DNA of 64,000 bases from positions 1,392,001 to 1,456,000 of the forward strand of contig NZ_CP126106.1 of assembly GCF_030123325.1 (NCBI RefSeq). Direction: 5' to 3'. Shown here piece after piece: positions 33,086 to 41,753 of the stretch. Below the pieces are notes generated by a model. The model was not told where the DNA came from, made no database searches, and worked only from the letters and a program-made list of their open reading frames with translations. Within the stretch, counting starts at the first letter, position 1. Each line of letters begins with the position of its first letter. Source of the DNA: Peribacillus simplex (lineage in GTDB: Bacteria > Bacillota > Bacilli > Bacillales > DSM-1321). The position numbers and the translations under genes are program-made.

Positions 33086-34660
33086 ATGACTACATTAAAA
33101 GACGAGGTTCAATCCCGACGGACCTTCGCAATCATCTCTCACCCGGATGCCGGGAAAACGACTTTGACAGAAAAATTATTGCTGTTTGGCGGCGCGATCC
33201 GTGATGCCGGAACAGTTAAAGCTAGAAAAACAGGGAAGTATGCAACAAGTGACTGGATGGAGATTGAAAAGCAACGGGGAATTTCCGTTACATCTTCAGT
33301 CATGCAATTCGATTATGATGATTTCCGAGTCAATATTCTCGATACACCAGGCCACCAAGATTTCAGTGAAGACACATATCGTACACTGATGGCTGTTGAT
33401 AGCGCCGTGATGATCATCGATTCGGCAAAGGGTATCGAGGATCAGACAGTTAAATTATTCAAAGTATGCCGGATGAGGGGCATCCCGATTTTCACTTTTA
33501 TCAATAAAATGGACCGACAAGGTAAAACGCCGCTTGAATTGCTTGCCGAACTCGAAGAGGTATTAGGCATAGAAACATATCCAATGAACTGGCCGATTGG
33601 AATGGGAAAAGACTTCGTGGGCATTTACGACAGGTTCAATAACCGGATTGAACAGTTCAAAACTGAAGGGGAAGAGCGTTTCCTTCCGTTGAATGACGAA
33701 GGTGAACTCGAAGTGGATCATAAACTTAAGGATTCCCAGTTATATGAGCAAACTTTGGAAGAAATCATGCTGTTGACGGAAGCGGGTAACCAATTCTCTG
33801 AAGAAAACATTGCGAATGGAAAACTTAGTCCCGTATTTTTCGGAAGTGCTTTAACGACATTCGGTGTTCAGACGTTTTTGGATGCTTATTTGAAATTTGC
33901 ACCAGCTCCACAAGCACGGATGACAACGTCTGGTGAAATGGACCCTGTCAGTAATGATTTTTCTGGCTTCATTTTCAAGATCCAAGCGAATATGAACCCG
34001 AAACACCGTGACCGGATCGCTTTCCTTCGTATCTGCTCCGGTAAATTCGAGCGCGGAATGAGCGTAAACTTGAGCAGGACAGGAAAACCGATTAACCTGT
34101 CTTCTTCTACCCAATTCATGGCTGATGATCGGAACACCGTAAATGAAGCGGTAAGCGGAGATATCATCGGTTTATATGATACCGGTAACTACCAGATTGG
34201 AGATACGATCACAACCAGCAAAGACATGTTCCAGTTTGAAAGGCTGCCTCAGTTTACACCGGAACTATTCATGAGGGTAACAGCTAAAAACGTCATGAAA
34301 CAGAAACATTTCCATAAAGGAATTAACCAACTTGTACAAGAAGGGGCAATTCAGCTCTTCAAAACAGTTCGGATGGAAGAATATCTGCTTGGTGCGGTTG
34401 GTCAACTTCAATTCGAAGTATTCGAGCATCGAATGAGGAACGAGTACAATGTTGAAGTCGTGATGGAGCGCATGGGCAGTAAGATTACACGTTGGGCTGA
34501 AGATGAAAAGCTTGATGAAAACCTTCATAGCTCAAGAAGCATCCTTGTTAAAGACCGGTTTGATAAATATGCATTCTTATTTGAAAATGAGTTTGCACTT
34601 CGTTGGTTCCAAGATAAAAATCCTGACGTGGAATTATATAATCCAATGGATTTGAAGTAA
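33086..34660 (+). CDS. prfC: Peptide chain release factor 3
   Basis: 524 residues. The GTPase recycles RF1/RF2 after peptide release. G1 IISHPDAGKTTLTEK, G2 region EKQRGISVTSSVMQF, G3 DTPGHQDFSEDTYR, G4 FINKMDR. Domain II/III motifs follow (FIFKIQANMNPKHRDRIAF-type sequence near residue 290, VGQLQFEVFEHRMRNEY). The Asp-Thr-Tyr pattern and length separate RF3 from EF-G. Monocistronic with a clear terminator. Confidence 0.97.
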   Translation: MTTLKDEVQSRRTFAIISHPDAGKTTLTEKLLLFGGAIRDAGTVKARKTGKYATSDWMEIEKQRGISVTSSVMQFDYDDFRVNILDTPGHQDFSEDTYRTLMAVDSAVMIIDSAKGIEDQTVKLFKVCRMRGIPIFTFINKMDRQGKTPLELLAELEEVLGIETYPMNWPIGMGKDFVGIYDRFNNRIEQFKTEGEERFLPLNDEGELEVDHKLKDSQLYEQTLEEIMLLTEAGNQFSEENIANGKLSPVFFGSALTTFGVQTFLDAYLKFAPAPQARMTTSGEMDPVSNDFSGFIFKIQANMNPKHRDRIAFLRICSGKFERGMSVNLSRTGKPINLSSSTQFMADDRNTVNEAVSGDIIGLYDTGNYQIGDTITTSKDMFQFERLPQFTPELFMRVTAKNVMKQKHFHKGINQLVQEGAIQLFKTVRMEEYLLGAVGQLQFEVFEHRMRNEYNVEVVMERMGSKITRWAEDEKLDENLHSSRSILVKDRFDKYAFLFENEFALRWFQDKNPDVELYNPMDLK

Positions 34661-34665
34661 TGGAG

Positions 34666-34695
34666 AAGCCCGTGTAATATACACGGGCTTTTTTC
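34666..34695 (+). terminator. prfC terminator
   Basis: AGCCCGTGTA and ACACGGGCT arms with an ATAT loop and six Ts. Confidence 0.92.
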
Positions 34696-35663
34696 ATGAT
34701 CTGGGAGCATTGTTTAAATATCGAAAGGTTCTTGGTATCAGGTGAGCCTATATTGAATGGAAATGGTTGGTGAAGGTACCATATATCATTCTAATCAATA
34801 GTTTAACTGGAAAACTTCGGATAGGAGGTTGTTCAGCTTGTAGAATAAGGTCCCTTTTAAGGTCTAAATCTGCAAGCTTTTTTTGTGGAATCCCCAAAAA
34901 ACAGATTCCAGATAAAAGTAATGTAAACAATAAAGACTGATGTTATAAATACACTAAGTAGGATTTGCATGCATTTTCGATTTATAGGTTTCAATTGCCC
35001 CTTTTACATCCGCACTAATGTCTACAATTACTAATCTTTTTTCAAAATCATTAACATAAATCTAGTAATTAAATGATCTTTTCTATGTCTAGGCCATTTT
35101 ACACAATTGATGACTAAGTCTAAACCTTGAGTACTGTCTAAATACATTGTTGATTTGAAATCTGTTGAGAATGCGGGTATTTTAATCATTATCCCCTGTT
35201 TTAAACATGTCGACTTTAGATAAACGGAAACAGGGAGATAGAAGATGTTAGACAGCTGTATTTTTGAAAATTAAATAGTAACTAATTGGAAAGGTTAAAT
35301 AAGAAAATCGTAGTAACTTTTAGCATGGTAAGAATTGCTGGGATATTCCGCGAAACTTCTTAATGAACTGCATAATACTAATAGAAAAGTGATGGCTTTA
35401 ACCCTGGTGCAGGAGGAGTATAGCAAAAATAACTTCGGTTTTATCATTGAAAAATATTGCAGATGAATCCGTATTTTTAAGGATACCATTGGCAAATGGT
35501 TAGGTTATATCTTATCACAATTGATTTAAATCACTTGGCCACCTTTTTGGAACTTGATAAAGTACCGAATGATTGTGTGAGTGTAAGCAAAATGAACATA
35601 CTTAACATAAAAAGTATCTTCCTTAAAGTAAATAGAGGTTTTAGACCAAAGAGGTGTGTAGCA
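34696..35663. other. 968-base intergenic region before malK
   Basis: No supported gene. It holds an isolated plus-strand terminator at 34837-34886, preceded by no recognisable gene, and AT-rich sequence. A 43-codon plus-strand piece (from the TTG at about 35336, ELLGYSAKLLNELH...) has no RBS and may be a decayed gene end. The frame open from 35496 into malK lacks an RBS and is not taken as coding. Confidence 0.5.
34837..34886 (+). terminator. Orphan terminator-like hairpin
   Basis: AGCTTGTAGA pairs with TCTGCAAGCT (one G-T wobble), followed by seven Ts, with an inner AAGGTCCCTTTTAAGGTC. It has no gene in the 140 bases upstream, so it could end a small RNA or be left from a lost gene or leader. 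Confidence 0.55.
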
Positions 35664-37259
35664 GTGAAAAAAGGGAAATGGAGTCTACAGTTTACTATTA
35701 TGATACTGGTGTGTGGGGTAGTAGCCCTATCATTATTTATTACAGATATTCTTATTAGCCAAACGGTTGCGGATACAATAGAGAAGAGCCAGACTGAAAA
35801 GGCAGTAAACGTAGCACGCATGGCAGCACAAACACCGCTTGTAATCGAAGCGTTAAGTGGAAGTGAGAACAATCAGGAAGTTCAGCAATTTACCAATAAG
35901 ATAAAAAAATCGACAGATGTAGAATTTGTAGTAATAATCGATAATAATGGAATCCGGAAAACTCACCCCGATCCAAGTAAAATAGGAAAAAAATTTGTTG
36001 GAGGGGATGAGAAAGATGTATTACGAGGTAGAGAGCACATATCGATTTCCAAAGGAACTTTAGGCAGGTCTTTGCGTTCTTTCACCCCTGTTTATGATTC
36101 AGAGGATAATCAAATTGGCGCCGTGGTGGTCGGTATTTCTCTTCAAAGAGTTAATGATGCTGTTTTAAAAAGCCGTTTTAATATTTATGTAGGAACCGTT
36201 TTTGGAATATTAACCGGAATTGCGGGCGCAATACTTTTGGCAAGGTATATTAAGAAAATATTATTTGGGCTGGAACCTTTTGCTATTGCGAAGGTTTTAA
36301 AAGAGCGAAGTGCCATTTTACAATCAGTTCGGGAGGGAATTATTGCGGTAGATCAGAGTTCAACCATTACTCTCGTAAACAAAGCAGCTTTAAAGATATT
36401 TAAAAAAGCGGGTATTAATGAAAATCCAACGGGTAAAAAGCTAACTAGTTACATGCCTGACTCAAACCTGGATAGAATCCTGGAGACCGGCGAGGTCGAA
36501 TTAGATAAAGAGCAGGATTTAAAAGATAGTGTCTTGCTAGTGAATAGGGTACCAGTATTTGTGAAGGATGAAATCGTAGGTGCCGTGGCAACATTTCGTG
36601 ATAAAACAGAAATACATCTGCTGGCGGAACAGCTGACTGGAGTCCGTTTATATGCTGAATCGTTAAGGGCCCAGTCGCACGAATTCATGAACAAACTCCA
36701 TGTAATACTTGGTATGGTGCATATGCATTATTATGATCAGCTTGCAGCATATATTAGTGATCTTGTTGACCACAGAGAAAACGAGATTGGATTTATTACC
36801 AAAACCGTTAAAGATCCAGTACTAGCCGGTTTTTTAATTGGAAAACTAAGTTATGCAAGGGAAGCAGGTGCTAAGCTGGCATTATCCTCTGACTTTCAAT
36901 TGCCAGAACCAGAAAATGCATCTATTACTCATGAGCTAATTACGATAATAGGAAATTTGATTGACAATGCTATAGAAGCAGTGGAAAAAAGTCCCGTTAA
37001 ACGAATTGAATTAAAGTTTGATTATGCAGATGATATTTTAACTATTGAAGTTCATGATACTGGACAGGGAATATCTGATGCCAATCTTCATCATATCCTT
37101 CTAAAAGGATTTACAACAAAAGGAGAGGACAGGGGGATTGGTTTATATTTGGTTAAGGCAAGCCTGGATAAGCTAGGTGGAGATCTCAATATTAGTTCAA
37201 AAGAAGGTCAAGAAACAACGTTTGTGGTTTATATACCATACAAAGCAAGGATGATGTAG
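35664..37259 (+). CDS. malK: Malate-sensing histidine kinase MalK (CitA/DcuS family)
   Basis: 531 residues from GTG 35664 (AAAGAGGTG upstream). Layout: membrane helix 8-28, an extracytoplasmic sCache/PDC domain (about 35-175), second helix near 180-205, cytoplasmic PAS (about 215-325) and kinase core with phospho-acceptor motif AQSHEFMNKLHVILG (His near 338), N box NLIDNAIEAVE, G1 VHDTGQGISD and G2 KGEDRGIGLYLVK. The B. subtilis relative MalK (YufL) senses external malate. The following response regulator and malic-enzyme gene fit that role. Confidence 0.92.
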   Translation: MKKGKWSLQFTIMILVCGVVALSLFITDILISQTVADTIEKSQTEKAVNVARMAAQTPLVIEALSGSENNQEVQQFTNKIKKSTDVEFVVIIDNNGIRKTHPDPSKIGKKFVGGDEKDVLRGREHISISKGTLGRSLRSFTPVYDSEDNQIGAVVVGISLQRVNDAVLKSRFNIYVGTVFGILTGIAGAILLARYIKKILFGLEPFAIAKVLKERSAILQSVREGIIAVDQSSTITLVNKAALKIFKKAGINENPTGKKLTSYMPDSNLDRILETGEVELDKEQDLKDSVLLVNRVPVFVKDEIVGAVATFRDKTEIHLLAEQLTGVRLYAESLRAQSHEFMNKLHVILGMVHMHYYDQLAAYISDLVDHRENEIGFITKTVKDPVLAGFLIGKLSYAREAGAKLALSSDFQLPEPENASITHELITIIGNLIDNAIEAVEKSPVKRIELKFDYADDILTIEVHDTGQGISDANLHHILLKGFTTKGEDRGIGLYLVKASLDKLGGDLNISSKEGQETTFVVYIPYKARMM

Positions 37260-37260
37260 G

Positions 37261-37968
37261 ATGATTAAGGTAATGATCGTAGAAGATGACCCGATGGTTG
37301 CAGAGTTCAATAAGCGCTATTTGAATCAAGTCGATGGCTACGAATTAGCTGCTGTCTGTTCCTCGGTGGATCAAGCTCTGAATGTATTGGAAAATCAAAG
37401 AATAGGGTTAGTTCTATTAGACATTTTCATGCCTGGGAAAAATGGACTCGATTTACTCTCACAAATTCGAGAAAGTGAAAAAGAGATAGATGTTATTGTC
37501 ATTTCTGCGGCGTCAGACATTGAGAGGATTCAGAAAGCATTAAGACTAGGTGCTGTTGATTATTTAATTAAGCCGTTTGAATTTGAACGTTTTAACGCGG
37601 CCTTATCAGCATATCGGAACAAATCAGATTTTATTCAAGATAAAAATATGCTAAATCAAGAAGAATTAGATTATCGAATATTGCATCAAGAAGAAATTCA
37701 TTTACCAGAGGAATTACCGAAAGGATTGTCTCAAGATACCTTAAAGATTATATGGAATGTGATACTGGTATTTAAAAATGCTCCCTTTTCAACAGAGGAA
37801 GTCGTAAATGTGGCGGGTATATCCAGGGTATCAGTAAGGAAATATTTAAAATTCATGAAGGATATCGGTGTCCTTGATGTTAAGGTAATCTATGGAACGG
37901 TAGGCCGACCAGTCTCCCAACACAAATTTAATGATGACAAGGGCCATATTATTCAACGTTATCTGTAA
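37261..37968 (+). CDS. malR: Response regulator MalR (CitB/DcuR family)
   Basis: 235 residues. Receiver domain with acidic pair VEDDP, phospho-acceptor Asp 54 in LLDIFMPG and Lys in DYLIKPFEF. The C-terminal DNA-binding region includes a helix-turn-helix FSTEEVVNVAGISRVSVRKYLKFM, as in DcuR/CitB regulators. Starts 1 base after the malK stop. By homology with B. subtilis MalR (YufM) it activates malate uptake and malic-enzyme genes; the downstream maeA is the obvious target. Confidence 0.93.
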   Translation: MIKVMIVEDDPMVAEFNKRYLNQVDGYELAAVCSSVDQALNVLENQRIGLVLLDIFMPGKNGLDLLSQIRESEKEIDVIVISAASDIERIQKALRLGAVDYLIKPFEFERFNAALSAYRNKSDFIQDKNMLNQEELDYRILHQEEIHLPEELPKGLSQDTLKIIWNVILVFKNAPFSTEEVVNVAGISRVSVRKYLKFMKDIGVLDVKVIYGTVGRPVSQHKFNDDKGHIIQRYL

Positions 37969-38184
37969 GTAGCCAATGGCTGCTTACTTTTTTTAATTAC
38001 ATAATACTAAAATTAGTTAAATAAGCTAGTGTCCCCCGTAAATGACTACTAAGATATAGACTGGCGATTGAGTTATTTATAAATTTTTCACAAGATTGAA
38101 CAGATAAGCAGTATGAGGAAATATTTAAGTTTTTATTTGCTGTATATTTATTTTCCTTTTTACAGTTTTCTTTTAGTAAATACA

Positions 38185-38198
38185 CTTCCCCAGGGAAG
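38185..38198. promoter_or_regulatory. Short palindrome upstream of maeA, possible regulator site
   Basis: CTTCCC, CA, GGGAAG form a 6-bp inverted repeat, followed directly by a TATACT (38201-38206) that could be the maeA -10. A MalR or other regulator site is possible; there is no independent support. Confidence 0.35.
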
Positions 38199-38262
38199 AA
38201 TATACTCTATTGTCTGGTAATGATCATTTTTAAATATACATTTTTAGGAAGAGGGAACGTCT

Positions 38263-39957
38263 ATGACAGCTTATGAAAAGACAAAAAAGGGCTTGGAAAC
38301 AACTTTAAGAGGAAAAGGTATCCTGTCAAACCCTTTTATTAATAAAGGGGTTGCTTTCACTAAGGAAGAAAGAAATGAACTAGGATTGGTAGGATTGCTA
38401 CCATCCCAGGTGCTTACTCTTGAGGAACAAGTAAAAAGAGCTTATGAACAATTCTCCACTCAACCTAGCAATATTCGGAAGAATGGAATGTTATATGATT
38501 TATTTAATAGGAATGTGGTACTGTTTTACCGCCTGCTTAAAGACCATCTAAGTGAAATACTGCCGATCATTTACACACCTACTGTAGGAGAGGCCATTCA
38601 ACAGTACTCCCAAGAATATCACCGTCCAGGAGGCCTATACCTATCAATTGATAATATGGAGGGAATGGAAGATGCATTTAAAAACCTGGACCTTTCATCT
38701 GATGATATCGATTTAATAGTTGTTACAGATTCTGAAAGTATTCTTGGAATCGGAGATCAGGGAGTTGGTGGAATTAACATAGCCATTGGCAAATTGGCAG
38801 TCTACACTGCAGCTGCGGGAATTGATCCAAGCAGGGTGCTGCCTATTGTCCTGGATGTTGGGACTGACAATGAAAGCCTGATTAGTGATCCACTGTATAT
38901 TGGTAACAGGTTTGGGCGTGTTCGCGGTGATGAATACACCGAATTCATTGATTTATTTGTTAAAAATTCTCAAGCCTTCTTCCCAAGGGCATTACTTCAC
39001 TGGGAAGACTTTGGAAATATAAATGCTCGAAATATAATCGATAATTATGGCGAAAAGATTCTCACTTTTAATGATGATATACAAGGTACGGGTGCGGTAA
39101 CACTAGCCGCCGTAAAGTCTGCATTACAAGTAACTGGTGTTCCTTTAAAGGAACAAAGAGTTGTTGTTTTTGGTCCAGGTGCAGCAGGAATCGGTAATGC
39201 TGATCAAATGGTTGAAGCCATGATCCTTGATGGCATTTCCAGAGAAGAGGCATATGGGAACTTTTGGGCCGTCGATTATCGTGGATTGTTGATAGAGGAC
39301 ATTCCGGATGTTTTGAAATTCCAAAAGCCGTATTGCCGGAAAGCTGAAGAAGTCGAGGAATGGGCTCGGAATGAAGTCGGAATTATCCCATTATTAGAGG
39401 TAATAAAAAGGGTTAAACCAACCATCTTAATCGGCACTTCTGGTCAAACAGGGGCTTTCTCAGAAGAAGTTGTAAAAGAAATGGCAAAGCACGTGGAACA
39501 TCCAATTATTATGCCGATGTCAAATCCGACTCCCTTAGCGGAAGCTGTTCCTGAAGACCTTATAAAGTGGACTCAAGGTAAAGCCTTAATAGCGACAGGA
39601 AGCCCGTTTGATGATGTTGACTATAATGGTGTGATTTATACAATCGGACAATCTAATAATGCATATATTTTCCCAGGACTTGGACTTGGTGCGATTGTCG
39701 CAGAAGCAACAAAAATCTCTAAGGGCATGCTTGCAGCAGCCTCATCTGCTGTTTCAAGTTTATCGGATAGCAGTAAGCATGGTGCTTCTTTACTCCCTTC
39801 AATCAAACAATTGCAAGAGGTTTCTAAATCTGTAGCCATTGAAGTGGCAAAGACAGCCATTGAAGAAGGGGTTGCGAAAGCGGTTATAACAGATATTGAA
39901 AAAGCAATTGCAGAATCCATGTGGAAGCCAGAGTACAAAACTATTCATGGGAAATAA
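38263..39957 (+). CDS. maeA: NAD-dependent malic enzyme MaeA
   Basis: 564 residues. Oxidatively decarboxylates L-malate to pyruvate. Malic-enzyme motifs: LPIIYTPTVGEAIQQYS with the catalytic Tyr, VVTDSESILGIGDQGVGG, GKLAVYTAAAGIDP, LTFNDDIQGTGAVTLA (metal Asp residues) and the Rossmann VVVFGPGAAGIGNADQ. The length fits the long form (B. subtilis MaeA/YwkA). Follows the MalKR pair by about 300 bases and precedes a YwkB-type permease, as in the B. subtilis maeA-ywkB operon. Confidence 0.95.
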   Translation: MTAYEKTKKGLETTLRGKGILSNPFINKGVAFTKEERNELGLVGLLPSQVLTLEEQVKRAYEQFSTQPSNIRKNGMLYDLFNRNVVLFYRLLKDHLSEILPIIYTPTVGEAIQQYSQEYHRPGGLYLSIDNMEGMEDAFKNLDLSSDDIDLIVVTDSESILGIGDQGVGGINIAIGKLAVYTAAAGIDPSRVLPIVLDVGTDNESLISDPLYIGNRFGRVRGDEYTEFIDLFVKNSQAFFPRALLHWEDFGNINARNIIDNYGEKILTFNDDIQGTGAVTLAAVKSALQVTGVPLKEQRVVVFGPGAAGIGNADQMVEAMILDGISREEAYGNFWAVDYRGLLIEDIPDVLKFQKPYCRKAEEVEEWARNEVGIIPLLEVIKRVKPTILIGTSGQTGAFSEEVVKEMAKHVEHPIIMPMSNPTPLAEAVPEDLIKWTQGKALIATGSPFDDVDYNGVIYTIGQSNNAYIFPGLGLGAIVAEATKISKGMLAAASSAVSSLSDSSKHGASLLPSIKQLQEVSKSVAIEVAKTAIEEGVAKAVITDIEKAIAESMWKPEYKTIHGK

Positions 39958-40078
39958 ATCCAGATTACTTTGTTGTCTCAAAAGAAAGGGGATCCGTTTT
40001 AGGGGACTCTCCGTATAAGTCAGTCAAAGTAGAACCTTTTAAATAGGACAATTTTTTGGAAAGAGAAGTGCATCACGA

Positions 40079-41026
40079 GTGAATATTGGGAATATATTTT
40101 TAACATTAATACCAATCTTTTTTACAATTATTATTGGTTATTTGGGTGGCTATTTTAAAGTTTTTAATGCAGAATCATCTAAAGGGCTTAATACGTTAGT
40201 TACAAAATTTGCTTTACCTGCACACTTATTCATTGGGATCACAACAACCTCAAAACAAACCTTAATTAATCAATGGTCATTTTTCTTAACTATGACCATA
40301 GGTGTTATTGGCTTTTACATTATCCTTTTAATAGTGGCTCGTTTGGTGTTTAAATACGATTTAACTGCAGCATCTATGTTTTCATTAAACGCAACACAGC
40401 CAGCCTTTGCTTTTATGGGGATATCTGTATTAGGCAGTTTGTTCGGGGCGCAAGAGATAGCTATACCTATTGCGATTACCGGTATTGTGGTGAATGCCCT
40501 TCTGGATCCATTAGCAACAATAGTTGGTACGGTCGGACAATCCAGATTGGGTAAATCAAAAGATGAAAAAACAAACATTCTGGGTATCGTTTTGCATGGT
40601 CTTAGCGAACCGCTTGCATGTATTCCCTTACTTGCTGTTGTATTAACACTTTCAGGGTTCCAGGCACCGGATATCATAAAAAATGCGCTCGATCAAATTG
40701 GGTCAGTGACATCTGGGGTTGCATTATTTGCTGTTGGTGTAACCGTGGGTATCCGGAAGATTAGCTTACGACCAATTGCTTTTGGTATTTCCATTTTAAA
40801 AGTTGTGGCTATTCCATTATATATGATTCTGGTTGCTCATCTAATTGGCCTTGATCATGCAGATACAATTAAAGCTATTTTGCTAGTCTCATTTCCGGGA
40901 TCTGCTGTAGCGGCAATGATTTCAACTAGATTTGATTCGTTATCAACTGAAACAGCATCTTCATTTGTAATTAGTACCATTCTATCTTTAATTACATTAC
41001 CTATTTATATATCCTTGTTAATGTAG
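40079..41026 (+). CDS. ywkB: AEC-family permease, probable malate transporter (YwkB-like)
   Basis: 315 residues, about ten membrane segments of the auxin-efflux-carrier/AEC fold: GYLGGYFKVFNAESSKGLNTLVTKFALPAHLF, SLNATQPAFAFMGISVLG and the C-terminal LLVSFPGSAVAAMISTRF. Start is GTG 40079; AAAGAGAAG upstream is a modest RBS. Position directly after maeA suggests malate or malolactic-type dicarboxylate transport. Another AEC member, MleP, does this in lactic acid bacteria. Ended by a terminator. Confidence 0.85.
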   Translation: MNIGNIFLTLIPIFFTIIIGYLGGYFKVFNAESSKGLNTLVTKFALPAHLFIGITTTSKQTLINQWSFFLTMTIGVIGFYIILLIVARLVFKYDLTAASMFSLNATQPAFAFMGISVLGSLFGAQEIAIPIAITGIVVNALLDPLATIVGTVGQSRLGKSKDEKTNILGIVLHGLSEPLACIPLLAVVLTLSGFQAPDIIKNALDQIGSVTSGVALFAVGVTVGIRKISLRPIAFGISILKVVAIPLYMILVAHLIGLDHADTIKAILLVSFPGSAVAAMISTRFDSLSTETASSFVISTILSLITLPIYISLLM

Positions 41027-41032
41027 CCATCT

Positions 41033-41064
41033 AAGTATCCACCCTTCTTGGGTGGATACTTTTC
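41033..41064 (+). terminator. Terminator after ywkB
   Basis: AAGTATCCACCC and GGGTGGATACTT form a perfect 12-bp stem around TTCTT, then TTTC. Confidence 0.88.
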
Positions 41065-41620
41065 AACGGAAGTTTGTGAAATACTTAACAAACTTATTGT
41101 ATAACATTAACCTTTTTTTGAAAAGAGGAGATGTTGGCTATTTTTATTTAAGGGGATGGCGTTTGATTAAAGGTGTAAGCCCAGGAAAATGTGTCGCAAA
41201 AGTACAGATTGTAAAAAAATACCATTAATCAAAATAAGATTGTACTAAAAGGATTTGTGTAATTACATATTCGAATGCAGCAGTTGATGAAATCTAAAAT
41301 ATAAGTCTTTGGTGTACAGGAATCATTTTTTTACTTACAAAACGTGGTTTGTACACAATAATAATTTTTTTAATTGGTAAGTTTAAAAGATGATCAGGAA
41401 CGGTTTGCAGTTCATTTAGGTGGGCCTGCGGCATAACTGAAAGAATTGTAGGGACATCGGTATTGGATTAAGATAGGGCCTTATTTGGGGGCTAAGCTAA
41501 GAAGAGGACTTATATCTTAGGGTATATTAGGCTGAACCTATACGAGGCGAAGTATGGGTTTTTGTTTTGTGATAAAAAGGAATGAAGAATCGAATTCTAC
41601 TAAAATAGATTATTATTCCT
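41065..41620. other. Intergenic region before the NhaC-family gene
   Basis: About 560 bases without a supported gene. Fragments such as 41165-41226 (reads IKGVSPGKCVAKVQIVKKY) and 41460-41520 look like short pieces of lost coding sequence, but none reaches family recognition. A terminator-like hairpin sits at 41535-41569. Confidence 0.5.
41535..41569 (+). terminator. Terminator-like hairpin without a recognised gene
   Basis: AACCTATAC and GTATGGGTT (one wobble) around GAGGCGAA, followed by TTTTGTTTT. Nothing recognisable lies just upstream. Confidence 0.6.
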
Positions 41621-41649
41621 TTGACAATATCCTGAAACTCCTTTATATT
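41621..41649 (+). promoter_or_regulatory. Sigma-A promoter of the NhaC-family gene
   Basis: Perfect TTGACA (41621-41626), a 17-base spacer and TATATT (41644-41649). The start point near 41656 rules out coding starts close to 41664 and supports the later ATG. Confidence 0.82.
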
Positions 41650-41753
41650 TATCTAGTACTTTAGTGCTTAAAAGCGTTTCAGTATTTATGAGGAGTGAAA
41701 AGGTCCGATCCTTACCTCAGAGAATATACAACATGAAAGCGGGGAAATACATC

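Noticed and set aside
35496..35663. N-terminal extension of malK to 35496
   Set aside because: No RBS at 35496, sequence unlike the family; the GTG at 35664 has an RBS and gives the normal MalK length with the first membrane helix in place.
41664..41753. Longer N terminus for the NhaC-family protein
   Set aside because: The predicted transcription start near 41656 leaves no room for an RBS before 41664, and the ATGs at 41688 and 41733 have none.
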